Part shown: positions 32,787 to 43,413 of the stretch, in pieces
How positions within the stretch are numbered: position 1 is the first letter of the stretch
How the letters are laid out: each line of letters opens with the position of its first letter
NCBI RefSeq assembly: GCF_963678635.1
Contig: NC_087070.1
Location: 17,331,318 to 17,395,317 of the forward strand
Reading direction: 5' to 3'
Source of the DNA: Symsagittifera roscoffensis
Lineage: Eukaryota; Xenacoelomorpha; Acoela; Convolutidae
DNA: 64,000 bases
Program-made: the position numbers and the translations under genes
The notes under the pieces: generated by a model
The model's input: the letters and a program-made list of their open reading frames with translations, nothing else
Database searches by the model: none
What the model was told of the DNA's origin: nothing

Positions 32787-33628
32787 TCAAAATCTGACAT
32801 ATAAAGTTGTTGTTTGATTTTTGCCGTACTGATGAAATTGTTTTATTGAAAAGTTATATACGTTTCCTGATAGTAGTTTCAAGTGTTTTCGTTCTTGATT
32901 ATAAATGGGGTAAAATTTTGAGAAAAATGGTGGTTGTTTGTTTAATCTTTGAAAGAATGTTAAGGTTGTGTTTTTCGTTTTTGTATATTTATCTTTGATA
33001 TGGATTTTACTATTTAAGATGTTTATTGTTGGTATATATTTAGCTATAATTGGTATGCCAATGGTAATGTGCTTAATATCAGTAATATGAAATGTTTGTT
33101 TAAATGGCTTATTCAAAATTTTGTTTTGTTCCATTGTTCTTTTGGGAACAAGGAATAGTTGGATTTTTCCATAATTTACTAATGTTGATCCTTGTGCTGT
33201 TGCTAATTTACTAGATGTTTCAAGAGGTGTTAAATTCGGATGTAGTGTTTTGATTTCATTCCACGTGGGAATGTTAATGATATTTGATTCTGCTCCTGAG
33301 TCGATTAAAAATTCGATTTCAAGATCTGGTGGTTGAAATTCTTTACTTCTTGGACTTTCTAAGAGAAATGGGATTGTCCAAATTTTTTCTCTCGGTTGTT
33401 CTTTTTGTATGTTTTGACAAATATGCTTTGTGTTTGAGCATTTTCCTTCGTCTTTTTATCGGGTTTAATTACAGTGTTAATTTCGCTTACTTCTTGTGTA
33501 GTTCGGGTATTACTATTAGTGGGGCTAGTGTAAAAAGTATGAAGAAGTTCCAATTGGTTTTCGTATATGTGTGAACTAAAAGGTTGTTCATATATGATAG
33601 GTTCATAGTCGTTTTTGACTGTTATCAT
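32787..33628 (-). pseudogene. Aspartic protease region, frameshifted
   Basis: The pieces 33628-33359 and 33134-32787 flank a retropepsin active site, FLIDSGAESNII, with the DSG codons at 33294-33302. The first piece is in the same frame as gag and separated from it only by a TGA at 33692-33694. A one-base shift near 33365 breaks the link to the active site. The enzyme would cleave the Gag-Pol polyprotein; flap and C-terminal motifs are not clear. Confidence 0.75.
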
Positions 33629-33691
33629 TTTTACTGAGATGGTATTATCTGTATTACTTTCAGTATCTGTTGATTCACAATTAATGTGGTT

Positions 33692-36600
33692 TCATTGTAA
33701 TTCATTATTTTCTGTGTTATCAATACCTGGGGGGTCTGAGGGTGTTTCTTCATTTGTTTGCACTTGGGTAATGTGTCTTTGATGCTTTGGTGTGTTACTT
33801 CTGTATCGATGTTTAGAATTGGGGTAACGATTATTATTTCTATAGGGTGATTGGGAATAATTTCTGTATCTATTGTTGTAGCTTGAGTTTCGGTTTTGTG
33901 AATTATTTCGTGATCTGTTATGATAATTTGATCTATTATATGAGTTATTCCTTGATCTGTTGTTTGGATAGTTCTGATTTCGATTGTTGGAGTAACTTCT
34001 ATTCCTATTGTTTGAATAGTTTCTCTTTCTGTTGTATGATGAGTTTCGTGATCTATTGTTGGAATAGTGTCTATTTCTTGGGTTTGAATGGGAACTGGAT
34101 GCAGAAACAAATTCTGTTGTGTTGGAATTTGATTGTGAATAGTTATTTCTATTTTGGTTATTTTGACTATTCGATCGACTGTATCTATTTTGTGAGAAAT
34201 TTCGTGAATTTCTTTGTTCGGGCGATCTACCTCTATAACTTGAGTTATATGCTGATTGATTTCTTGAATAATTTGAGTTGCCTGGGAGTTGTTTTCCAGA
34301 GCTATCATTACTGTGTATATTCTTGTTTGGTAGATTTTGATCTTTTTTCATATATTGATAGAATGATTTATTTGGTTCTTTGTGCTTTTGAGGTTTATTC
34401 TGATTATCTTGTTGTTTTCGTCTACATTCGGCAATACTGTGTCCGTATCGTCGGCAGTAATTACACCAATTCTTGAGAGATGGTTTGCCTTTGATGTTTG
34501 AGTTCTTTTCATAGATGTTTAGTATTTCAGTGATTTTTTCAATCAGGTTTGTATCTGATCATGTATGTTATTTATATGAGGAGTATTTGTTTCGATCCGA
34601 CTAACATAGTGTAGTTTTAGATTTTCTCATTCTTCAAGTTTCATTGTGATTTCTGCTTGTTCTAATTTATCAACTAATTTTCTAAAATCTAAATCTGGTT
34701 CTCGAATGGATGAGGGGTGTGATGCTCTCTTTTTTATAGCTATTTTCCTTAATTGAGGTGTTAAGGTCATCATTAAAATTTCTGTCATTTTTGTGTTTTT
34801 GTAGTCATGTGTAGTGAGTGAATATGTTTTTCGAACTAGTGTTTCGATTCAAACTGCTAATTGTTTGATTGTTTTGTTTAGTAATCTGCGAATTTCGTTG
34901 CATAAAACACTTTGATGTTGTTTGTTTCTTTCAGAATCAAACATTTTTGAAAATTCTTGTGTGAATCTTTTCCCATCTGATTTTATTTCTATAGGTAGTA
35001 CTGAAAACCATTTTTGGGGCTGCGCCATCTAGTGTTGTTTGGATTAACGCTGTGCGTCTATGTATCCAATTCTGATGGAGTGGCGTATTATTTGGTTCGG
35101 GTCCTATATTTGAAAAAAAAATTTGCTGTGACTGCGTTTAAATAGTCTTCTACAGAATATTCAGGGTCTTTGCCTGTAAATACCATCAGTGGTTTATTTG
35201 ATGTTATTGATGATCCACCCATGAGGTATTGATTCATAGTCATCTGTAGTGATTCTGCGGCATTTAGCATTTGTGAAAAAATTTGTCAGTTGATTTTTTG
35301 TTATTTCATGTTGTTTTAAATAATATGGTAGTGGTATTTCGTTTTGCATTTGAGTTGGTTGGTAAGAATGCATAGTTGTTGGGTTTTGTGATTGTATAGG
35401 TTGAAAAGATTGTGCGTTATTTGAGTTTTGTATATGCATTGGTTGTTGATATTGCATATCTGCTGGATTTTGTGGGTAAATCTTTATATTTTGCGATGGT
35501 TGGGATTGTCGCGGTCTTTGAGTTCGATATTCTTGTGTATATGGTGCAAAAATGACTGGTTGATGATAATCATCATCGTCAGATGATAAATAATTTGTGT
35601 AATAAGGTGTTTGCTGTTTATTCCTATTTTGTTGAAAAAATGGGCAATTTTCACTATTATCCTGTGGAGGGTGTGGATTTTCTTGGAAATTTACTGAATT
35701 GGTTGATGTATTTGGAAGATTCCAATAATGAGAACATACGGGATTTAGGTTTTGGTATATTTTTTGGCGGGGGGGGGTTGATTTGTTTTTGACTGATTTA
35801 CGTAATTATAATTGTGTTCTGCAAAATTGTTTCTTGTGAACGTTTTTAGTGTTTTTGACGGTTTTGTCATTGGTCTATACGTCTGATAACCCATATGTGG
35901 ATATTTTGGAGCAACCGAAGGTTTAATGGTCGATTGTAAGGTTACTTGTGGTAATGATGTATTTGTATTTTTTGGTGTTGTGAGGTTTGGACGTATTGGT
36001 GAGATACTTTGTTGTGTAGTTGTTACTGTTGTTTGGACTATTTCTTCATTTATGAAGTGTGATGGTGTTTGAATATCTTGTTGTGTAAGATTTCTAGTTC
36101 CATTGAGGTTTTAATTATGTATAACTGTTGAATTTAAGCTGTTATTTCGTGTATCGGGTAAAATTGTATTATAATTTAAAGGTGTTGCATCAATTGTTAG
36201 CGGTATTACTTTTACATAATCTTTGTGAAAAGATATTGTACTTATTGCTTGACTTGAAATATCTACTGGGAAGTTTAAAAATGCTGGAGGAGACCATTCG
36301 GGGTCCCAAATGTAATCTGATTGTTCTGCAATGAAAGTGTCGTCATTGGTGCTTTGGGGTCTAAAGTTTTTTCTTGCTTGTTTTATTAAGTCGATATTTA
36401 GTGTAAAATAATCGATTGTAAACCATGCTAATATTTTTTGTAGATCATGTTTCGTGTTTTGTGAGACATGCTTATTGGTAAAATTTTCACGGATTGCGTT
36501 TAAAAATGTTGAGAATGCGGCAATTTTGTTTCTTAATTTTGTATGTTTTGATGTTTGGACTGGTGATGTACTTTGAGCTTCTGTTCTTTCTAATATAGAT

Positions 36601-37013
36601 ATATAACTATAAATTATTGCAAAAACTTCGTTGGTGAATATTGAGATTGCTCTCTGTGAGTTTTGATATTGTATGCTTTTGATATATTCTGTGAATACTT
36701 TTGAGAATTCTAAATCAATATCGTCTGTTTGGATAACGTATTTACCATGAAGTGTTCTTGGTGTGCTGAATTCTATGGTGTAGATTCCATATTGTTGTGT
36801 TAGGTTACATATGTCTTTCAAATATTGTTCTATGATTTGTCTTTTGATTTTTATATCTGGGAATTCTGATTTGCATGGGCTAATTCTTGGTTCAAACAAA
36901 TTTACGAGTAAATTTTTGCAAAAGCGTGTTTGTCCTCTATCACTGAGTGAATTTATAATAAAGGGAAAAACTGCTTCTTCGTCTGGACTTTAATCACTTT
37001 GAGTGTTGCTCAT
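33692..37013 (-). pseudogene. Gag of the full-length copy, broken
   Basis: The gag frame starts at ATG 37013 but has TAA at its eighth codon (36990-36992), where copy A has GAA. Long pieces follow at 36899-36111, 35457-35088 and 34351-33692, with frameshifts between them, one in the capsid segment near 35018. The CCHC zinc knuckle is intact (CNYCRRYGHSIAEC, 34424-34465). The Asn/Arg/Ser-rich tail ends at TGA 33694-33692. The span corresponds to about 1,107 codons. Confidence 0.85.
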
Positions 37014-37072
37014 TTTTTCCTTTGATCACTGTTAATATATAGTTATTAATATGTCTAATTGGTTGATTCCAA

Positions 37073-37453
37073 TTGTATAGATGTACTGCTTTGTTTTTAT
37101 ATTTCTTTTTTATTCTATTATGTCCTCTTTTTGATGTGTTTGAAGTTGTTTTTGAATCGGAAAAATATAACTGATCATGGATTGGGCAATTTTTATTTAC
37201 TGATTCTTTTAATTTATATGGTGCGTCTAGACTACTGGCTTCTGATTCGGAAAATGCATTTCTTTTTTTTGAAAATCTTTTTCGTGTTATCTGTCTTTAT
37301 TTACTTATAATTTTTCTTTTTGTTGTTTGTCGTTTTGTTCGAGTGTATCCAACTGTTTGTGTATGTAGGGTTATTACAAGATCATATTTTTGGTCGTCTA
37401 TTTTACAATTGTGTAGTACGATTGTTCGTTTATTTCCTCAATTTTTTTAATGA
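37073..37453 (-). pseudogene. Small basic ORF upstream of gag, broken copy
   Basis: This is homologous to the 128-aa ORF at 2986-3372. It has one extra base in an A-run just after the ATG and a TAA where copy A has a Gln codon. The codon aligned with copy A's terminal TAG is TGG here (37069-37071), so the frame continues past the gag start to a TGA. Confidence 0.55.
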
Positions 37454-38379
37454 CATAAGGTTTAGGATGAGGGATGCAAGAGTTTTTTAGTGATTTTAAT
37501 GTCCTAGACTGTTAGTCCTTAGGATTTTTTGGTTAGCTTAACCTGGGTCTTTTTGTTCAGGGTTGGAGAGAAAAGTATATCGATTCCGAAGAACGATTTT
37601 TACTTTCTCGTGGCTAGTCTAAGTTAAGGTGTTAACTTACGTAATCTTACTTAGGGGTAGTGATTGTGTTCAAGGGTTGGAGAATAGTAAATCGATCCAC
37701 AAGGTTCAGGTATAATTAGAACGCAAGTAGTTCGTTAGATACTTTTTTAAACTTACTAAGTTTAAAATTTATCCTAGCTCAGGTAAGAGGAGGGTTCAAG
37801 TGAAGGATGAATAACCGAAGTTCTTCACTGTTTAGCCTAATTTGTATGGTTAGCGTGATTAAAAATTTCTATTAGTCGTGGGTCTTTTGAAAAGGTTGGG
37901 TAGTGAATCGACGTTTGAGGTCGTTAGACACTTGATAAGTGGGTGGGGGAGAACAAAATTGTTTTTTTTTGTTCCAAGGATAAGCCCTGATGATCAGAAT
38001 TTAAAATTTATAAAATAGAAAATTGATTTAGATCCAAGGAAAGCCTTGATGATCTAGTTTAAGATTTAATAAAATTTAGGTTAAATTATTTTAAATTTAT
38101 TTGGTAAAAGATTTTGGTTTTTGATGATATTAGTTTATTTAGGATTGCTGTTATGTTTAGGTGATGAAGCTGGAACAACAGGTTGATTTATATATACTAA
38201 CAATTTATTGTCATCCTACTAATTTATATTTTTGTTTTCAATAAATATTTTTTCAAATAGTTTTATAAATTACTGCAGAATTGGAAGGAACGATTTGAGA
38301 TCTTTTTATCAATCGTTATTGTAAAATAGTAATTTTATCTAGCGCCTGAAATAATCATTGAAGATTTCCTTCAAGGATT
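37454..38379 (-). promoter_or_regulatory. Retroelement 5' leader, full-length copy
   Basis: It has the same arrangement as in copy A: four AGT..ACT modules beginning near 37574, 37686, 37799 and 37902 (spacing 112, 113, 103), then two GATCCAAGG-type motifs near 37973 and 38032. The spacing is kept although many bases differ, which suggests a constrained RNA structure. Confidence 0.6.
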
Positions 38380-38613
38380 CTATGTTTGCAAATGAAAATC
38401 TAAATTCATTGCTAATAAGATTCTAAATATAAAAGTTTGTGTTGGCTTTTGCCGTACGACCATGAAACTAAATGGTAAGTTTCTATGTAGTCGTATGTCG
38501 TCTCTTGTCCGAGGTTTTTTTCCAATACCGGGTAGTTCTCGTATTGTGCGGAATAGCGGCTCTGATCTATTGAGTCGTAGAGACATTTCAATTAAATTAT
38601 TGTCGTGTAACAT
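38380..38613 (-). CDS. 77-aa ORF next to the primer-binding site, full-length copy
   Basis: This is an intact counterpart of 4305-4538, beginning MLHDNNLIEMSLRLNRSEP and ending NLDFHLQT. It has kept its length and mostly conservative changes in a copy whose large ORFs are broken. The function is unknown; the many Arg and Lys residues would suit nucleic-acid binding, but that is a guess. Confidence 0.55.
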   Translation of the reverse strand: MLHDNNLIEMSLRLNRSEPLFRTIRELPGIGKKPRTRDDIRLHRNLPFSFMVVRQKPTQTFIFRILLAMNLDFHLQT

Positions 38614-38694
38614 TTTGAAAATGTTTTGTCTAATTTCTCATCTATTTTTGGTTAATACTAAGCTATTTTGTTTTTTAAGGTATTCGAGACTTAT

Positions 38695-38704
38695 GGTCGC
38701 ACCA
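38695..38704 (-). other. Primer-binding site, full-length copy
   Basis: TGGTGCGACC on the minus strand lies two bases after the 5' LTR, as in copy A. Confidence 0.65.
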
Positions 38705-38706
38705 GA

Positions 38707-39115
38707 TGAGTTAGGTTTGATGGTCTAATTCATAGAGTAATTTCGGATAAGGTACACCGTCTGCTCGTCACGCTATCTTATTTTCGACCGGATAGATTCG
38801 TGCAACTTCTTAGTCTAATACCGATCCTAATCTTACTCTTGTATCTACTAGTCTCAGGGTGTTTAACTAGTCTCTGCTAGGCTCAATAGATCTAGAGTAT
38901 ACTGGCTTATTGCGATTGCTGAAGTTCTCTTGGAGAGGTAACTAATTTCTAAGTTAAATTCAAATCTCTCTGGTGCTGAAATTACAAGTAATTTCAGCAC
39001 TTACAAATAAGTGGTTTGTTAGTTAGATGGAATATGATTGGTTAATATTAAATATTTTATAGTGATAAAATATCTAATTTATCCAATAATAAAATGTAGT
39101 TTAGATCAGGTTCCA
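38707..39115 (-). repeat. 5' LTR of the full-length copy
   Basis: At 409 bp with TG..CA ends on the minus strand, it differs from the LTR at 20227-20635 at about four positions. The hairpin recurs at 38973-39000. It drives transcription leftward through the element. Confidence 0.95.
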
Positions 39116-39788
39116 ACTTTGAGGCAAATATCGGCACTTGCAACTTTTACGAGGAACTCTTTCGAGGACAATTTTACGAGGAACGATTCGATAACATAAC
39201 TATTATTTAGGCGAACGGATAAAATACAAAGCCATCAGCAGATTATTGATTCAATCATCATACGTCGGACATTACTTTTTGCCATATTTTAAACACCGCA
39301 GCAACAAATCATCTACAAATCTTCCGTTTTATCCAGCGGGGAATCAAACTACTCTCCGGATCAACCAGAGTTTGCTAACAAGGTAGTCAAACTTCACCGT
39401 TCTATTAATGACCGTCATTTTTTGCTCTAGTTTGTAGCATTAGTGCTTGCCTGAGTTCTTTTCGGGCGATTTTTTTTAAATTTCATTTTGAATGTTTAAG
39501 CTTTACAATATATCATTAAGTTGCTAATGTAGTCTTATTTTTTCAAAATAATGGTGTCAGAAAATCAATTCGATGTTGTGAAATAAAGGCTTGAACATAC
39601 AAATCGACGGAACTTCCATTTTTGACCGTAGTCAATATCCCTTCCCATAATCGTTCCGCATGGAATTGGGGCAAACTAATTGGTCTTAAAATTTGCATAA
39701 ACGACTCAAATTTTGACACTTGGATCAGCCTAAAATTTGTAGTTTGCAAAAATTTCATGTACCAAAAACAATTCGAGACCAATTCATG

Positions 39789-39833
39789 GACAGTCGGAAC
39801 AATCAGGGCTTTGCCCTGATACGAGCAGTCTTG
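39789..39833 (+). repeat. Short hairpin repeat, copy 1 of 3
   Basis: The core AGTCGGAACA, then a hairpin (TCAGGGCTTTGCCCTGA), then TACGAGCAGTCTTGTT. Copies are at 44395-44437 (minus) and 56753-56798 (plus). Confidence 0.8.
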
Positions 39834-40254
39834 TTTTTCGTATTTACCGAATGCACGAAAAAGCAAAAAGCCTAGTTGCGCTAGAGTACCTAAGACAATT
39901 TCCTTTGCAGAGTCTAAAGAATGTTCACTAGCCAAAGGAAGTATCAAGATTATAGGATTCAACCAATTGATGTGCCAATTCTTATATTCATTTCCGTGAA
40001 AAGAGACTTAAAAATTAAATCTATGACATCAGTGCGCTTGAAACTCAAAAGAAATGACATTTTTCGATGCTCATGATGTGAATAATTTTTCACGTGAATT
40101 ACTTGAAAAAGCCGTAAACTCCAAATCTTAATTAGTAAATTATCGGAGTGTGATCATAATTTTTGGATAATGTAATAAGCACATACAAGATGACAATTTA
40201 AGATTTGAGAACCAAGAATCTTAAATATTGGCGAATAAATAAAAGCAAAAATAA

Positions 40255-40445
40255 AAGTCCACCAGAGCTGACTCCAGAAAGGGAAAGGTCCCCCAGAGCT
40301 GCCTCCAGATCGGCAGAAAGCCCCCCGCCCCAAAGATGCAGAAGAGCGGCAGAAGATCCTCCAGAGCAGACACCAGAGACTACACGACCCCCTTCAAGGG
40401 CATCAACCTGAATCACGGGCTGCCTCAGAGGTCCCCCAGCAGTTC
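40255..40445 (+). repeat. GC-richer patch with CCAGAGCTG/CAGAG subrepeats
   Basis: Imperfect units such as CCACCAGAGCTGACTCCAGA and CCCCCAGAGCTGCCTCCAGA recur. The 68-aa Arg/Pro/Ser frame across it reflects the repeat. It stands out from the AT-rich surroundings. Confidence 0.45.
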
Positions 40446-41154
40446 AAAGTCTACAGGATCTCTACTTCTTCAAATCTACATCTTCAAGGCCATCAAACCG
40501 TGCTAACATTCTACTAGCTTATCTCAGTCAATTCAAAAATCAGAGTAGACTCATTTTCAAACTTTTTCTCATAATCGTGCTAAAATTTTTAAAAATTATA
40601 TCCACTGTGCTTTGTATTCATCATTCGCTTGATATCCATAACTTTGCCATAAAGTTGATTCATTGTTAACCCTCGGGGTGCAAAGGTGGTTTTATTATGT
40701 CAAAAAACCATAGTCAAAATCTCCTTACCCGAAAAAAAAACAAAGAAAAAAGGACAAGCAATGTAACATGCCATTCCAAAAGTTTTCTCGAAACTTGTGA
40801 AAAAACCTAAGAACGCCTATAGCGTAATATTTCCATTGAAAACTGAAACCAGTGAGATTTAAAAAGTATTCTCAACTGATTCAAAAAGTTAAATTGTTAT
40901 CTCAGTTTACCGCTAAAATTCAGTTTCCAAGTTTCACCGCTAAAAACACTATCAAAAAGTACTTGGTACTTAATAGTTGAAGTACGTGAAACTTCATAAT
41001 TCTTAAAGTCTTATAAAAGCCCTATACGAAATACGCATGCTCGTAGTGCCAGCAGGACCGTTCGTATCTTTTGTCTAAACCTATTTTCTTCCATTTCGTA
41101 ACTTTGCTTCTAACCTTATTATACAAATTCTATAACCTTTTCACTATTTTAATA

Positions 41155-42100
41155 ATGGCTCCAAAAATCTCACAACAAGCGCTCATAAACAAATAGACGT
41201 TTCCCAAGACTTCTCTTGAGAGCCTTGAATTACAATTTAGCAGCAAAATTGCACAATCTACGGAATTATGGGATGTTAAAATAACGGCTAACGAGCTTTT
41301 GAAATGCCTGCAAGAATTGAAAGAATTGGCAGATGATATTTGATGCTACAACAAAAAAGGCACTATCTATCCCGTTTGCGTTTCGCCAGCCAATCCGCTA
41401 CGACTACACTACTCAAGTAGTATACACTACGACAGAGAACTTGAGATCTATGCAGCAGTTTCCATGGCCATCACATGGACGACAATGTGATGATATGTAC
41501 GGTCGACCTAGATCCTATGAGAAACCTGAAATCTCTGGAATTGATCAATTTCCATTGAATCTATCATTACAACAGTCACAGACTGGTGCGAATGTTCTCA
41601 ACATGCCTTCTACGGATCGGCCGTGTTCAAGAAGCTTGACTCCAATCAATCACGGTCTATGTTGTTCTGATCAGAAATACAAAAAACAACACGTTTCATT
41701 ACAGTCTCAAATGTTTTTTAGGCTTCCTAATACTATGCTCCCAAAGTTCGACGGTAATCCATTAGAATGGAATAAGTGATTTGAGCTGTTCTAAACTGCA
41801 ATAGAAAACAATCCCAAGTTAACTGAAGTGGAAAAATTATTTCACCTGCATTCCCTGTGTAACGATAAAGCCAAAAGCGTTCTGTAGAGATACAGCACGA
41901 ATTCTTCACAATATATTCAAGCAATAGAAGAGCTAATTCGCAGATATGGCAACCCTAAATTCGTTGTTGCAGTTTTTACCAACTGGAAAGTTTTGAGCGA
42001 CTGCATGTTAATGAACCTCAAATCTTCTTCAGGTTTGCTGCTGTTCTACGTAAGCTGGTGCCGAATTTCGAACTAAACAACTACACGTCCGAATTCTGTT
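41155..42100 (+). pseudogene. BEL/Pao-type gag fossil
   Basis: A plus-strand gag-like sequence starts near ATG 41155 and has stops and shifts. The frame at 41333-41779 ends MLPKFDGNPLEWNK, and shifted frames continue with FELF-like, ENNPKLTEVEKLFHLHSLC and IEELIRRYGNPKF-like stretches. LPKFDG.P.EW..F...F followed by EKL..L...L.G.A and RYG.P is the signature of BEL/Pao gag (DUF1759-type). No pol or LTR was identified. Confidence 0.7.
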
Positions 42101-43166
42101 GCGTTTTTTTTTGGGCGGGAGGACCCACAGCGGAAGTGAAGCTTTTTCAAAACAATCGTTTGATTTTTCGAGATCGTAACTCCCCCACTTGTTCATACTT
42201 TGCGCTCAACTTTTCTCATATGGATACGAAAAGTCTCCTGCAGCCCCCATCGTCGTCTAAGATAGTTTTCACATGCACAGTTTTTCCAGTTTATTTGAAA
42301 TTTCTGGCGATGTATAGGAATCAGCGAAGATCTAATTATGTTTCTTAAGTCTGTGAGCTTTTAACATAACTGAGATTGTGAGAATTGTCCGCAGAATAGC
42401 CGAAATTAAATAAACCAGTTGGTTGAGGGCAAGGTAAAAATTCCATGAAACTACCCTTACTATTTTTTAGAAATTTAAAGGACCACCAATGTTTTTTTAC
42501 TATCATCTGGCACAAAAGAATGACTATAAAATTCTTGGGATGTCACATTGGTTTTTCAAAATTTGTTTGTCGCACTATTTTTTCGAGCCTACAATTGAAA
42601 ACACGGAGCTTCATATGATTGTTGGCAGTTTTAGGACGTATTTTGAGCGGTTGCTTTACTGCATAACGTCTTCGTCAACGCATTTGAAACCAGGATTTGT
42701 TGTTTTCGGCAAAACCTAAGTAGCATCGATAAAAACCCGTCAACTGTCAAGCTGGAACTGCATGCGGCGAGGAGAATTTTGCTTAAAATGGTTAGCTTAC
42801 ATGGTTAGCCAAAAATTTTTCCAAAAAAATCTACCACTTGTCAAGAACCTTCAACTCAAAATACGTTCAATGTTCGGAAATTTGTTCAATGTTTTTAATC
42901 AAAATTTTGACAATTTGATAGGCTTACTATAATTGCCCCAGTTTGATTCAGAAAATACTTTTTCTTAAAAAATGTAACCACTCACTATTGAACCTAATTG
43001 CACGATTCTCATTAACCCTGGTAGAACTCGAGTGTCTGTTTTGTAAGTTTTTTTTTCAAATTTTCTTGTGGCAACTTGTCACTTTATGCATAAATCTGTC
43101 AGACTCCATAATGCAATGTGTTTTTTGTATCAATTTTACATGATAAAAATTTTTGTAAGATTTTTA
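42101..43166. other. No feature recognised
   Basis: This stretch has only short frames without a domain; the 96-aa frame at 42058-42348 is probably chance sequence downstream of the gag fossil. Confidence 0.4.
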
Positions 43167-43378
43167 GGCTCTTTTCCAGTCCCACCCTTCAAATTCAATT
43201 TTGAAAAGTCGTTCTAACATTGTCATAATGCATTGAAATTTGGCGTGGTGAACAAATCGACAATTTTGAACATATTTGTTCTTCATACTTTACAGCGTAA
43301 CATCATGCATTTAGCCGTAATAACACGTAAAACAAACATAAAACTCGGTTTTTTGAAAGGGGGGACTGGACAAGAGCC
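43167..43378. mobile_element. GGCTCTTTTCCAGT MITE copy
   Basis: The ends are GGCTCTTTTCCAGTCCCACC and GGGGGGACTGGACAAGAGCC, with 8-bp flanks GATTTTTA and AATTTTTA matching at seven of eight positions. It is the same family as 16755-16973. Confidence 0.75.
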
Positions 43379-43413
43379 AATTTTTAGAAGCTAAGCATTT
43401 GCGGAAAACATTT

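Larger units (their letters stand above)
20227..39115 (-). mobile_element. Full-length 18.9-kb LTR retroelement (copy B/C) with env-like region and extra 3' ORFs
   Basis: Two 409-bp LTRs (20227-20635 and 38707-39115) differ at about four positions and bound an internal region read on the minus strand. The order is primer-binding site, 77-aa ORF, leader, basic ORF, gag, protease, RT-RNase H, integrase, env-like region, a Ser/Thr/Pro-rich ORF, a 316-aa ORF and a long 3' non-coding region. The order PR-RT-RH-IN and the motifs are of Ty3/gypsy type. Gag, pol and env carry stops and frameshifts, whereas the 77-aa, Ser/Thr/Pro-rich and 316-aa ORFs are intact. The element is much longer than usual gypsy elements. 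No target duplication was found (GACC left, ACTT right). Confidence 0.92.
39116..41150. other. Intergenic stretch, no gene recognised
   Basis: This stretch holds a hairpin repeat at 39789-39833 and a GC-richer patch at 40255-40445. A 139-aa minus-strand frame at 39543-39962 has no recognised domain and contains the hairpin repeat, so it is probably not a gene. Confidence 0.4.

Noticed and set aside
33847-34476. Long plus-strand frames rich in Phe, Val, Cys, Tyr and Ser across both retroelement copies
   Set aside because: They are the complement of A-rich, G-poor coding sequence of gag, pol and env and show no domain of their own.
39543-39962. 139-aa minus-strand gene
   Set aside because: It has no recognised domain or splice context, and it contains a dispersed hairpin repeat.
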